This document shows positions 25,800-34,489 of a stretch of 64,000 bases of DNA, one piece after another. Position 1 is the first letter of the stretch; each line of letters opens with the position of its first letter. The DNA is from Nocardioides sp. zg-1308 (GTDB taxonomy: Bacteria; Actinomycetota; Actinomycetes; Propionibacteriales; Nocardioidaceae), in assembly GCF_013155375.1 (NCBI RefSeq), contig NZ_JABJQY010000004.1, forward strand, positions 434,001 to 498,000, given 5' to 3'. The position numbers and the translations under genes are program-made. Below the pieces are notes generated by a model, which did no database searches, was not told the DNA's origin, and saw only the letters and a list, made by a program, of their open reading frames with translations.

Positions 25800-26963
25800 A
25801 TGGAGGCAGAAGAGGCGGTGTCGCTCGCGGGACGCCACGTCGTGCTGTTCAACTGGCGCGACACCAGCAACCCCGAGGGCGGAGGGTCCGAGCGCTACGT
25901 CGAGGCGATGGCGCGCGGACTGGTGCGCCACGGCGCGCGGGCCACCATCTTCTGCGCCTCCCACGACAACGCACCGGCCGACGAGGTCGTCGACGGCGTG
26001 CGCTTCGTCCGCCGCGGCGACCACCTCGCGATCTACCTCCTCGGTGCGCTGCACCTGCTGCTGCGGCGGTTCGGCAAGGTCGACATGGTCGTCGACGTGC
26101 AGAACGGACTTCCCTTCTTCACGCGCCTGGTGACGCGGGCACCCGTCGTGGTCCTGGTGCACCACGTGCACCGTGAGCAGTGGCCGGTCGTCTTCCCGGG
26201 CCTCATCGGCCGGCTCGGCTGGTGGATCGAGCGCTTCCTCGCGCCGCGGATCTACCGCCGGGCGCAGTACATCGCGGTGTCGCGGTCCACGCGCGGCGAG
26301 CTGATCGCGCTGGGCATCGGCAGCGAGCGGATCGCTGTCGTGCACAACGGCACCTCGCCGGCTCCCGTCGTCGACGTGCCGCGGAGCCCCACCCCCGCCC
26401 TCTGCGTGCTCGGCCGCCTCGTCCCGCACAAGCAGGTGGAGCACGCGATCGACGCGGTGGTCGCGCTCCGCCAGGTCCACCCCGACGTCAGCCTCGACGT
26501 GGTGGGCAACGGCTGGTGGGAGGACGACCTGCGCTCCTACGTCGCGTCCCGCGGCGCGCAGGACCTGGTCGTCTTCCACGGCCACGTCACCGAGCAGCGC
26601 AAGCACGAGATCCTCGCCCGCTCGTGGCTGATGCTGCTCCCCTCGCTCAAGGAGGGATGGGGCATCGTCGTCGGCGAGGCCGGCAGCCACGGCGTGCCGA
26701 CCATCGCCTACGCCTCGGCCGGCGGCACCCGCGAGTCGATCGCGGACGGCGCGTCCGGGCTGCTGGTCGACGCACCCGACGAGTTCAGCGAGGCCGTACG
26801 CCGCCTCGTCGACGACCGCGCCGAGCGCCAGCGCCTGGGCAAGGGTGCGCGCGAGATGTCGGACACGTTCTCGTGGACGCACTCGGAGAACTCGTTCGCG
26901 CACGTCCTGGCCGACGTCCTGCAGGAGCGCCGCGTGGCCGTGGAGGACCCGGACGGCCCCTGA
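25800..26963 (+). CDS. GT4 family glycosyltransferase (Rv0225-like)
   Basis: A cytosolic GT-B glycosyltransferase of 387 residues. The donor-binding C-terminal half has LCVLGRLVPHKQVEHAIDAV, NGWWEDDLRSY and the EGWGIVVGEAGSHGVPTIAY loop with the E-x7-E pair of retaining GT4 enzymes. The N-terminal half has NPEGGGSERYVEAMARGL, the acceptor side. Position and partner match mycobacterial Rv0225. The sugar is unknown. It probably builds the inner part of the lipid-linked glycan that the AftD proteins extend outside. Confidence 0.87.
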   Translation: MEAEEAVSLAGRHVVLFNWRDTSNPEGGGSERYVEAMARGLVRHGARATIFCASHDNAPADEVVDGVRFVRRGDHLAIYLLGALHLLLRRFGKVDMVVDVQNGLPFFTRLVTRAPVVVLVHHVHREQWPVVFPGLIGRLGWWIERFLAPRIYRRAQYIAVSRSTRGELIALGIGSERIAVVHNGTSPAPVVDVPRSPTPALCVLGRLVPHKQVEHAIDAVVALRQVHPDVSLDVVGNGWWEDDLRSYVASRGAQDLVVFHGHVTEQRKHEILARSWLMLLPSLKEGWGIVVGEAGSHGVPTIAYASAGGTRESIADGASGLLVDAPDEFSEAVRRLVDDRAERQRLGKGAREMSDTFSWTHSENSFAHVLADVLQERRVAVEDPDGP

Positions 26964-27050
26964 GCCGGCGCCTCAGTCCGGCGCCTCAGTCCGCCGACCG
27001 CGTCCGTCCGCAGCCGCGACGGGCGACGCCGGCACCGTCCGTACGCAGCG

Positions 27051-27098
27051 GCACCACCGTCGGTCCCGTCGTCATGGACGACGGGCGGACGGTGGTGC
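27051..27098. terminator. two-tier bidirectional hairpin terminator
   Basis: An outer 11-bp stem (27051-27061 with 27088-27098, GCACCACCGTC) encloses an inner 9-bp stem CCCGTCGTC/GACGACGGG (27065-27085) with an ATG loop. It lies between the convergent glycosyltransferase and DUF2613 genes. Nothing else is seen in 26964-27143. Confidence 0.7.
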
Positions 27099-27143
27099 TG
27101 GAAGGCGATCTGTGGTGGTGCGGGGCCGCGGAGCGGCCGGGGA

Positions 27144-27296
27144 CTACTCGGAGTCCTGGTTGGTGCCGTAGTCCATGACGGACTGCTCGGGCTGCGACGG
27201 CGCGCTGCTCACGGTGGTCACGACACCGACCGTGGTGAGGCCGGCGAGAACGAACCCGACGACAACCGCCACGATGCCAGCAATCTGTCCCTGCAC
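27144..27296 (-). CDS. DUF2613 small membrane protein (Rv0236A-like)
   Basis: A 50-residue protein, easily missed because of its length. It begins MQGQIAGIVAVVVGFVLAGL (one span), then TTVGVVTTVSSAP and ends VMDYGTNQDSE. This matches the DUF2613 family, whose member Rv0236A sits beside aftD in mycobacteria. The GTG start has GTGGAG about 8-10 nt upstream. It lies 45 bp after the multi-span gene at 27342 and is probably co-transcribed with it. A partner of the membrane glycosyltransferases is plausible but unproven. Confidence 0.78.
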   Translation of the reverse strand: MQGQIAGIVAVVVGFVLAGLTTVGVVTTVSSAPSQPEQSVMDYGTNQDSE

Positions 27297-27341
27297 GGCA
27301 CACACTCCACTTCACTAGGTCGGGAGCACGGTAGCACCTCG

Positions 27342-29108
27342 TCAACGGCGGCGGCGCATTTCGCCACGACCGGTCCGGACGAGCACGAGACGGGCGGCCG
27401 CGAGCACCACCGCGGCGGCCGCCGACGCCCACGCCAGCGCCAGGAGGGCGTACGCCAGGCGCCGTCCGCCGGGCGGCTCCGGGTCGGCGACGTCGCCGGG
27501 TCCGAGCCGCGACAGCGTGTAGAGCCGCCCGCCGTGGACCTCGACGGCACCGGCGACGTCCGGAGGCTCCTCGCCGGTCTCCGCGGCCACGGCGCGGGTG
27601 GCCTCGCGGTCCACGACGACCCAGCCGATGCCCTCGTCACGCAGCGCCTGCGTCAGCTCGGCGCCGGTCAGCGTCCCGAGGAGGTCCGCGACACGGGCCG
27701 CACGCTCGTCCTCGCCCCCCACCACGCGGCCCGAGACCACGAGGGTGTCGCTCGCCAGGTAGTCGACCGGGAACCAGCGACCGACCGGGTCGAGGACGCG
27801 CCGGCCGTGGTTCCACCCGGGGCGCCGGTAGGAGGTGAACGGCAGCGACAGGAGGTCGCCCGCGGCACCTGCCGCCCGCTCCTCCTGCATCGCCGCTCTC
27901 GCCTCGGCCAGCTCGTCGGGGTACGAGACCGCGCGCAGCTGCCCGGAGAGCCCCCACGCCGCGTCCGGCATGAGCGCGAGCGGAGCCAGGACCAGGCCCG
28001 TCGCCACCGTCGCTCCCAGCTGCCGGGCCGGGACGGCCGCCGCGATCCGTGCCACGCCGAACCCGAACAGGATCGCCTGGAGCGGGGCGAGCAGCGCGAC
28101 GAACCGCGAGCCGTCGCGCACCAGTCCCCCGCCCGGCACGTGGGCCACCAGCCACTCCACCGCTCCGGGTGCGACGGACCCGGCGAGCGCCACCAGCAGG
28201 CCCACGACGCCCGCGGTCGTCAGCGCGACGACCTCCCCGCGCGGGGAGGACCGGCGCCACGCGCGCACCCCGGCGGCGCAGACCACGAGGACGAGGAGGA
28301 CCGCGACCACGCCCGCCCACGTGGTCCGCGAGACCGGCACCACGTCGGCGTTCCAGATGCCACCGAGGCCCAGGAGGCTGACCAGGGTCGGCGCGCCGCC
28401 CTCGCCACGGGCGGCGAACACCTCGACCCCCACGGGGTCGCTCACGGCGTTCGACGCGTGCAGGGCGCCCGCCACGATCCACGGCGCGTTGAGCGCAGCG
28501 GCGGCGCACCCGGTCCACAGCAGGCGACGGCGCGCACCCGCACGCGGCGCCGCGACGCACAGCAGCGCGAAGACCGCGGCGAGGATGCCGCCGACGGGGC
28601 TGAGGCTGCCGACCGCCACCCACAGCACCACGCCGGCCGAGGTCCGCTCGCCCGCCCCCCAGCCGCGTGCCGCGCGCAGGATCCACGGCAGCGCGGCGTA
28701 CGTCATCAGCAGCGGCCAGTGGCCGATACCCAGCCGCTCGACCACGAACGGGTTCCACACGTAGACCGTGGCCGCCGCCACGCTGGCCACCCGGCTCCCC
28801 GGTGGCAGCAGCCGCCACGCACCGACGCCGGCGAGGACGAGCGACAGCAGCAGCGCCGCCTTCTGGAGCAGCATCCCCGGGACGACCTCGTCGAGGAGGG
28901 CCACCACGAGGTCCGACGGCACCGCGCGCGGGAGTCCGGATCCCAGCCCGAGGAAGTCGGGGCGCACGGAGAGGTCGGGGACCCAGACCATGTCGTAGGT
29001 GAGGACGAATCCCGGCCCCAGCGCCCCGCCCAGGAGGACCACGGCGAGGAGGAGCGACCACAGCACCGGAGCGGCACGGAGGGCTCCCTCGCTCGTCCGT
29101 CGCCGCAC
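27342..29108 (-). CDS. polytopic GT-C-like membrane protein (Rv0226c-like)
   Basis: A membrane protein of about 588 residues with about twelve spans and a soluble C-terminal part. The first loop (GFVLTYDMVWVPDLSVRPD) carries Asp residues placed as in GT-C glycosyltransferases. VYVWNPFVVERLGIGHWPLL and GGGLVRDGSRFVALLAPLQA are further loop motifs. Late sequence (ALRDEGIGWVVVDREA) resembles the soluble motif of AftD-type proteins. By place and form it corresponds to mycobacterial Rv0226c. The GTG start is set by TAGGGT 8 nt upstream. The reaction is unknown. Confidence 0.75.
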   Translation of the reverse strand: MRRRTSEGALRAAPVLWSLLLAVVLLGGALGPGFVLTYDMVWVPDLSVRPDFLGLGSGLPRAVPSDLVVALLDEVVPGMLLQKAALLLSLVLAGVGAWRLLPPGSRVASVAAATVYVWNPFVVERLGIGHWPLLMTYAALPWILRAARGWGAGERTSAGVVLWVAVGSLSPVGGILAAVFALLCVAAPRAGARRRLLWTGCAAAALNAPWIVAGALHASNAVSDPVGVEVFAARGEGGAPTLVSLLGLGGIWNADVVPVSRTTWAGVVAVLLVLVVCAAGVRAWRRSSPRGEVVALTTAGVVGLLVALAGSVAPGAVEWLVAHVPGGGLVRDGSRFVALLAPLQAILFGFGVARIAAAVPARQLGATVATGLVLAPLALMPDAAWGLSGQLRAVSYPDELAEARAAMQEERAAGAAGDLLSLPFTSYRRPGWNHGRRVLDPVGRWFPVDYLASDTLVVSGRVVGGEDERAARVADLLGTLTGAELTQALRDEGIGWVVVDREATRAVAAETGEEPPDVAGAVEVHGGRLYTLSRLGPGDVADPEPPGGRRLAYALLALAWASAAAAVVLAAARLVLVRTGRGEMRRRR

Positions 29109-29116
29109 GGGACACC

Positions 29117-29122
29117 ACCCTA
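29117..29122 (-). promoter_or_regulatory. -10 box TAGGGT, leaderless start
   Basis: On the minus strand TAGGGT ends 8 nt before the GTG at 29108. Confidence 0.55.
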
Positions 29123-29226
29123 GGGTCTGCGCTGCTCCACCACGGCCACCCCGGGCCGCGACCACGCGGACGTCGCCGGGACGGCACCGGGGCGGCACCG
29201 GGGCGGCGCCGGCGGGCCCGGGAACC

Positions 29227-29232
29227 TAGGAT
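29227..29232 (+). promoter_or_regulatory. -10 box TAGGAT, leaderless start
   Basis: TAGGAT ends 7 nt before the GTG at 29240. The ATG at 29231 overlaps this box and is therefore unlikely to be the start. Confidence 0.6.
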
Positions 29233-29239
29233 GCGGCGG

Positions 29240-30493
29240 GTGACGGCCCCGAGCAGCGTGCGCAGCAGGCGCACCTTCGACGGCACGTCCGTCGCGGTGG
29301 CCACCAGCGTGATGAACATCGCGACGTACGGCTTCACCATGCTGGCCGCACGGATCATCGGTCCCAGCGAGTACGGCGCGCTCGCGGCCTGCCTCAGCCT
29401 CCTGATCGTGCTGCAGGTGGGGGCGCTGGGGCTCCAGGCCACAGCCGCCCGGCGGATCGCCGTCGACCGCGGCAACGTCGCGGCCATCGAGAGGACCGTC
29501 CTGTCGCTGACGACCAGGGTGTCGCTCGTCGCCGGCGTGGTCATGCTCGTCCTCTGCCCCGTGATCAACCGGCTGCTCAACCTCGACGACCTCCTGACCG
29601 CCGCGATCGTCTCGCTCGCGGTCGTCCCCCTCACCCTCGCCGGAGGGCAGGCGGGCGTCCTGCAGGGCGAGCGCCGGTGGGGTGCGCTGTCGGTGTTCTA
29701 CCTGGCCGGGGGGATCCCGCGCCTCGTCGTCGGCACGTCGCTGATCCTCTGGCGCCCCGACGCGACGGCCGCCGTGCTCGGCGTCACGCTCGGGCTGCTG
29801 TTCCCGGTGGCGGTCGGCTGGTGGGTGCTGCGCGAGCGTCGTACGCCCGACGTGGCGGCGCCGGAGCACTCCGCGCGGTCGATGCTGGTCGAGAGCGTGC
29901 ACAACGCCCAGGTGCTCTTCGTCTTCTTCGCCCTGTCGAGCGTCGACATCGTGATGGCGCGCCACGTGCTCGACGACCACGACGCCGGGCTCTACGCCGC
30001 CGGCCTGATCATGACCAAGGTGATGCTGTTCCTGCCGCAGTTCATCGTCGTCATCGCCTTCCCCGACATGGCCTCGCCCGAGAGCCGCAAGCGCGCGCTG
30101 GTGCGGAGCCTGCTGGCCATCGGGGTCCTCGGCGTGCTGGCCGTGGCCGCCGCACGCCTGCTGTCGGGCGTCGCCATGATCTTCGTCGGCGGCTCCGACT
30201 TCGGTGAGGTCGAGGACCTGCTCTGGGTGTTCGCCGCGCTCGGCACCGTGCTGGCCATGCTGCAGCTCCAGGTGTACGCCGTCCTGGCGCGCCAGGCGCG
30301 TCGTTCGGTGCTCCTGGTGTGGGGGGCCCTCGTCGCGATCGTCGTGCTGGGCCTGCAGGCGGGATCGGTGGCGGCGCTCGTCACCACGGTCGTGTCCGTC
30401 GACGCCGTCCTGCTCGTCGTGCTCACGCTGGCGAGCCTGCGCATCGCCCGGGACGCTCCCCCGCCGCCCCTCCCGGGCACGCTGCCGGGCTGA
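29240..30493 (+). CDS. polysaccharide flippase, Wzx/MOP family
   Basis: A membrane protein of about 417 residues with around 12-14 spans. TSVMNIATYGFTMLAARIIGPSEYGALAACLS is the typical N-terminal signature of oligosaccharide flippases of the MOP superfamily (shown here in full at 29300-29400 and by key residues G-P-x-E-Y-G). A QAGVLQGERRWG loop and HDAGLYAAGLIMTKVMLF follow. It would move the lipid-linked glycan across the membrane for extension by the AftD proteins. It is divergent from the GT-C-like gene and convergent with polA. Confidence 0.84.
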   Translation: MTAPSSVRSRRTFDGTSVAVATSVMNIATYGFTMLAARIIGPSEYGALAACLSLLIVLQVGALGLQATAARRIAVDRGNVAAIERTVLSLTTRVSLVAGVVMLVLCPVINRLLNLDDLLTAAIVSLAVVPLTLAGGQAGVLQGERRWGALSVFYLAGGIPRLVVGTSLILWRPDATAAVLGVTLGLLFPVAVGWWVLRERRTPDVAAPEHSARSMLVESVHNAQVLFVFFALSSVDIVMARHVLDDHDAGLYAAGLIMTKVMLFLPQFIVVIAFPDMASPESRKRALVRSLLAIGVLGVLAVAAARLLSGVAMIFVGGSDFGEVEDLLWVFAALGTVLAMLQLQVYAVLARQARRSVLLVWGALVAIVVLGLQAGSVAALVTTVVSVDAVLLVVLTLASLRIARDAPPPPLPGTLPG

Positions 30494-30500
30494 CGCCCAG

Positions 30501-30532
30501 CCCGCGCACCAGCTGCTGCTGCGGGGCGCGGG
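30501..30532. terminator. weak hairpin between flippase and polA
   Basis: CCCGCGC (30501-30507) pairs with GCGCGGG (30526-30532) across an 18-nt loop that contains CTGCTG repeats, in the 41-bp gap between the convergent stop codons. Confidence 0.4.
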
Positions 30533-30534
30533 AC

Positions 30535-33249
30535 CTAGTGCGCCGCGTCGTGCCAGCTGCGGCCGGTGCCGATGGACACGTCGAGCGGCACCGCCAGGTC
30601 GGCGGCTCCGCCCATCTCGACCCGCACCAGCTCGGCCAGCGCGTCGGCCTCGCCGGGCGCCACCTCGAAGACGAGCTCGTCGTGGACCTGGAGCAGCATC
30701 CGGGAGCGCAACCCCTGCTCGGCGAGCGCCCGCTCGACGCCCAGCATGGCGACCTTGACCAGGTCGGCGGCCGAGCCCTGGATGGGCGCGTTGAGCGCCA
30801 TCCGCTCCGCGGTCTCTCGTCGCTGCCGGTTGTCGCTCGTGAGGTCGGGGAGGTAGCGGCGACGACCCAGGATCGTCTCGGTGAAGCCGGAGCGCCGCGC
30901 CTCGTCGACGATGCCGCCGAGGTAGTCACGGACCCCGCCGAAGGTCTGGAAGTACTCGTCCATCAGGCCCCGCGCCTCGGAGGTGTCGATGCGCAGCTGC
31001 TGGGACAGCCCGAACGCCGACAGGCCGTAGGCGAGGCCGTAGTTCATCGCCTTGATCTTGGCGCGCTGCTCGACGCTCACGTCCGCGGCGTCGACCCCGA
31101 ACACCCGGGCAGCGGTGATGGAGTGGAAGTCCTGGCCGGAGCGGAACGCCTCGATGAGCAGCGCGTCCTCGGACAGGTGGGCCATGATCCGCATCTCGAC
31201 CTGGCTGTAGTCGGCGGTCATCAGCGACTCGTAGCCCTCGCCGACGACGAAGCCCTCGCGGATGCGGCGCCCGGCCTCGGTGCGGATGGGGATGTTCTGC
31301 AGGTTGGGGTCGGTGCTCGAGAGCCGGCCGGTCGCCGCGATGATCTGGTTGTAGGTCGTGTGGATGCGACCGTCGGAGGCGACGGTCTTGAGCAGCCCCT
31401 CCACCGTCTGGCGCAGCCGGATCACGTCGCGGTGGCGCAGCAGGTGCTGGAGGAAGGGGTGCTCGGTCTTCTCGAACAGCTGCTGCAGCGCGTCGGCGTC
31501 GGTGGTGTAGCCGGTCTTGGTGCGCTTGGTCTTGGGCATGTCGAGCTCGTCGAACAGCACCACCTGCAGCTGCTTGGGCGAGCCGAGGTTGATCTCCTTG
31601 CCGATGACGTCGTAGGCGTCGTTGGCCGCCGCGCGGACCTGGTCGCCGAACTCGGACTCCAGGCCCTCGAGGTGGTCGGAGTCGACCGCGATGCCGACCT
31701 GCTCCATCCGCACGAGCGTCCCGATCAGCGGCAGCTCCACCTCCTGCAGCAGGCGGGTGCCGCCGTGCTCCTCGACGGCGCCGTCGAGGGCGTCGGCGAG
31801 GTCGAGGACCGCGCGGGCGGTCAGCATGGCGGTGTCGCTCGCCGTGGTGTCGTCCATCGCGTCGAAGCTCAGCTGCTCGGTGTCGACCGCGTCCTGCCGC
31901 AGCTCGCGCTTGAGGTAGCGCAGCGTGAGGTCGGCGAGGGCGTAGGACCGCTGGTCGGGCTGGACCAGGTAGGCCGCGAGCGCGGTGTCGACCTGCAGGC
32001 CGCCGAGCTCCCAGCCCCGGGCGGCCAGCGCCAGGCTCGGGCCGTTGGCGTCGTGGAGGGCCTTGGGCCGCGACGGGTCGGCGAGCCACGCGGCCACCGC
32101 CGCGTCGTCGTCGGGGCCGATGTCGGAGACGTCGATCCACGCCGCCTGGCCGTCGCCGGTCGCCACCGCGACGGAGACGACCTCGCCGGTGCCGGCCCGC
32201 CAGCTGCCCTGCACCGAGACACCGACCCGCACCTCGGCGGGGGCGTGGGTGTCGAGCCAGGCGGCTGCCTCGCCGGCGCCGAGCCGGCGGCCGTCGAGCT
32301 CGAAGCCCGACTCGGCCTCGAAGGTCTCGCCCGGGTCGGGGTCGATGGTGTCGAGCAGCCGGGAGCGGAGCTCGCCGCGGAACTCCAGCTCGTCGAGCAG
32401 CTCGAGACCCTCGGTGCGGTCCCACGGCTGGCGCACCAGCTGGTCGGGTCGCACCGGCAGCGTGAGGTCGCGGACCAGCGCGTTGAGGCGGCGGTTGCGG
32501 ATGACGTCGCCGAGGTGCTCGCGCAGCGCCTCGCCCTTCTTGCCGGTGATCTCGTCGGCGCGGGCGATCACGTTGTCGAGGCCGTCGAACTGGTTGATCC
32601 ACTTCGCGGCGTAGCCCTGGCCGACGCCCGGCACGCCGGGGAGGTTGTCGGAGGTCTCGCCGACGATGGCCGCGAGCTCGGGATAGCGGTGGGGCGGGAC
32701 GCCGTACTTCTCCTGGACGGCCGCCGGCGTCAGCCGAGCCAGGTCGCTCACGCCCCGCATCGTGTAGAGGACCGTGGAGTCGTCGGTGACGAGCTGGATG
32801 GAGTCGCGGTCGCCGGTCATGATCAGGACCTGCATCCCCTCGGCCAGGCCCTGCGTGGCGAGCGTCGCGATGATGTCGTCGGCCTCGTAGCCGTCCATCG
32901 AGAGGTGCTGGATCCGCAGCGCGTCGAGCACCCGCCGGATGAGGGGCAGCTGGCTGCCGAACTCGTCGGGGGTCTTGTTGCGCTTGGCCTTGTAGTCGCT
33001 GTACTCCTCCAGGCGGAAGGTCTGGCGCGACTTGTCGAAGGCGACCGCGACGTGCGTCGGCACCTCGTCGCGGAGCACGTTGACCAGCATCGAGGTGAAG
33101 CCGTAGACCGCGTTGGTGTGCTGTCCGGACGCGGTCGCGAAGTTCTCCACCGGCAGGGCGAAGAACGCGCGGTAGGCCAGTGAGTGGCCGTCCAGCAGCA
33201 GGAGTCGGGGGCGTGTCTGCTCGGTCGACGCGGCACTCATTCCAGGCAC
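30535..33249 (-). CDS. polA: DNA polymerase I
   Basis: A repair and Okazaki-fragment polymerase of 904 residues. The N-terminal 5'-3' exonuclease has LLLLDGHSLAYRAFFALP, DGYEADDIIATLA and TGDRDSIQLV. The polymerase part has motif A DYSQVEMRIMAHLSED, motif B KAMNYGLAYGLSAFGLSQQL and motif C VHDELVFEV. The middle 3'-5' exonuclease domain is present but its first D-x-E pair is not: the matching strand reads RVGVSVQGSW. It should therefore lack proofreading, as known for mycobacterial PolA. GTG 33249 is chosen because TAGAGT lies 6 nt upstream. An ATG three codons later is possible. Confidence 0.97.
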   Translation of the reverse strand: MPGMSAASTEQTRPRLLLLDGHSLAYRAFFALPVENFATASGQHTNAVYGFTSMLVNVLRDEVPTHVAVAFDKSRQTFRLEEYSDYKAKRNKTPDEFGSQLPLIRRVLDALRIQHLSMDGYEADDIIATLATQGLAEGMQVLIMTGDRDSIQLVTDDSTVLYTMRGVSDLARLTPAAVQEKYGVPPHRYPELAAIVGETSDNLPGVPGVGQGYAAKWINQFDGLDNVIARADEITGKKGEALREHLGDVIRNRRLNALVRDLTLPVRPDQLVRQPWDRTEGLELLDELEFRGELRSRLLDTIDPDPGETFEAESGFELDGRRLGAGEAAAWLDTHAPAEVRVGVSVQGSWRAGTGEVVSVAVATGDGQAAWIDVSDIGPDDDAAVAAWLADPSRPKALHDANGPSLALAARGWELGGLQVDTALAAYLVQPDQRSYALADLTLRYLKRELRQDAVDTEQLSFDAMDDTTASDTAMLTARAVLDLADALDGAVEEHGGTRLLQEVELPLIGTLVRMEQVGIAVDSDHLEGLESEFGDQVRAAANDAYDVIGKEINLGSPKQLQVVLFDELDMPKTKRTKTGYTTDADALQQLFEKTEHPFLQHLLRHRDVIRLRQTVEGLLKTVASDGRIHTTYNQIIAATGRLSSTDPNLQNIPIRTEAGRRIREGFVVGEGYESLMTADYSQVEMRIMAHLSEDALLIEAFRSGQDFHSITAARVFGVDAADVSVEQRAKIKAMNYGLAYGLSAFGLSQQLRIDTSEARGLMDEYFQTFGGVRDYLGGIVDEARRSGFTETILGRRRYLPDLTSDNRQRRETAERMALNAPIQGSAADLVKVAMLGVERALAEQGLRSRMLLQVHDELVFEVAPGEADALAELVRVEMGGAADLAVPLDVSIGTGRSWHDAAH

Positions 33250-33255
33250 CCGCCG

Positions 33256-33261
33256 ACTCTA
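33256..33261 (-). promoter_or_regulatory. -10 box TAGAGT, leaderless start of polA
   Basis: On the minus strand TAGAGT ends 6 nt before the GTG at 33249. Confidence 0.6.
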
Positions 33262-33308
33262 GCGGCCGGGACCGACAGCCCTGCGCCCGGGAACGGGCCC
33301 GGCTCCGA

Positions 33309-33314
33309 CACAAT
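33309..33314 (+). promoter_or_regulatory. -10-like box CACAAT, leaderless start
   Basis: CACAAT ends 6 nt before the thioesterase ATG at 33321, and no Shine-Dalgarno site is present. Confidence 0.45.
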
Positions 33315-33320
33315 GGCCGC

Positions 33321-33794
33321 ATGAGCGATGCACCCGCGTCCCCGTCCGGATCCGCCCCCGCCACGCTGGCGGGACTGAGCGTCCAGGAGCTGATCGACTT
33401 CATGCCGCAGGGCAACGGCCGGCTCAACGACAAGATGGGCGTCGAGCTCGTGGAGGTGTCCGCCGAGCGGGTCGTGGCGACCATGCCCGTCGAGGGCAAC
33501 ACCCAGCCCTTCGGCCTCCTGCACGGCGGCGCGTCCGTCGTGCTGGCCGAGACGCTGGGATCCATCGGGTCGGCCATCCACGCCTACCCCGAGAAGATCG
33601 CGGTCGGCGTGGACATCAACGCCACCCACCACCGCGCCGCCACGTCGGGCACCGTCACCGGGGTCGCGACCGCGGTCCACCTCGGCCGCACGTCGACGTC
33701 GTACGAGATCGTCATCACCGACGAGCGCGGCAAGCGCGTGTGCACCTCGCGCATCACCTGCGCGCTGGTGCCGGCACCCACCCAGGGCGGCTGA
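33321..33794 (+). CDS. PaaI-type hotdog-fold thioesterase
   Basis: An acyl-CoA thioesterase-like protein of 157 residues. NTQPFGLLHGGASVVLAETLGSIG is the PaaI/DUF4442 signature, seen at about residues 57-80, with the HGG turn and the active acidic residue in LAETLG. GVDINATHHRAATSGTVTGVA is the second half of the fold. A homologue lies beside polA in Streptomyces. It is divergent from polA with 71 bp between. The physiological substrate is unknown. Confidence 0.88.
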   Translation: MSDAPASPSGSAPATLAGLSVQELIDFMPQGNGRLNDKMGVELVEVSAERVVATMPVEGNTQPFGLLHGGASVVLAETLGSIGSAIHAYPEKIAVGVDINATHHRAATSGTVTGVATAVHLGRTSTSYEIVITDERGKRVCTSRITCALVPAPTQGG

Positions 33795-33827
33795 GCCTCC
33801 GCCACCGCGAGCTGCGGCGGCTGCGGG

Positions 33828-34400
33828 TCAGCCGGGTACGACGCGCTCGCGCCGGGTGCGGCGCGCGGCGAGCACCCGGTCGATGCGCTGCCGGCTGCTG
33901 GCGGCCGGGGTCGCCTGACGGGCCTGCGGCAGCCGCGACCGCACGGAGCTGGTCGCGGCCGCCCGCAGGGTCGCCTGCGGTGCGAAGGACAGTCGGGCCA
34001 TGAACCGGTTGGCGTCGCGCGCCTCCGACGCCGCGGCGGTCTGGACGTGCTGGATGCCGTGCTGCTCGGCGAACCGGCAGGCCACCTCCATCAGCGCGCT
34101 GCCCACGCCCTTGCGGCGGAACTGCGGGAAGACGTGCGGGGAGACGGCGAGCACGGCGGGCTCGAGGTTGAGGGGGGTGAAGGTCGTCGCCTCGAGGTAG
34201 ACCGCACCGGCCACCTCGCCGTCGACCTCGGCCACGGCGACGCACTGGTCAGCGCGCTCGGACGCCGTCTCGACGATGCGTGCGACGTCGGCGAGCTGGT
34301 CCTCGCGAGCACCCTTGCGCAGGATGTCGCTCCACAGCTCACGCAGCGTCGCCACGTCGTACGGCTCTGCCTTGCGCACGGTCACCGGCGTCCGACTCAT
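33828..34400 (-). CDS. GNAT-family N-acetyltransferase
   Basis: A protein of 190 residues with a GNAT fold at about residues 5-150. Key parts are VTVRKAEPYDVATLRELW, VAVAEVDGEVAGAVYLEAT and the acetyl-CoA loop VFPQFRRKGVGSALMEVA. The last 40 residues are Arg/Ala-rich and may bind nucleic acid or be disordered. ATG 34400 has GAGGAAA about 10 nt upstream. The substrate is unknown. It is convergent with the thioesterase and upstream of the liv operon end. Confidence 0.83.
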   Translation of the reverse strand: MSRTPVTVRKAEPYDVATLRELWSDILRKGAREDQLADVARIVETASERADQCVAVAEVDGEVAGAVYLEATTFTPLNLEPAVLAVSPHVFPQFRRKGVGSALMEVACRFAEQHGIQHVQTAAASEARDANRFMARLSFAPQATLRAAATSSVRSRLPQARQATPAASSRQRIDRVLAARRTRRERVVPG

Positions 34401-34489
34401 CGACCCACCATTTCCTCGAGCACCCACCGTGGCCCCCTTTGCCGACCCTTCGCGGCACCACCCGGGCGACACTATCCCCCGGTCCCGGA

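Noticed and set aside
29231..29239. ATG 29231 as the flippase start
   Set aside because: The ATG overlaps the TAGGAT -10 box. The GTG at 29240 has the 7-nt spacing seen throughout the window.
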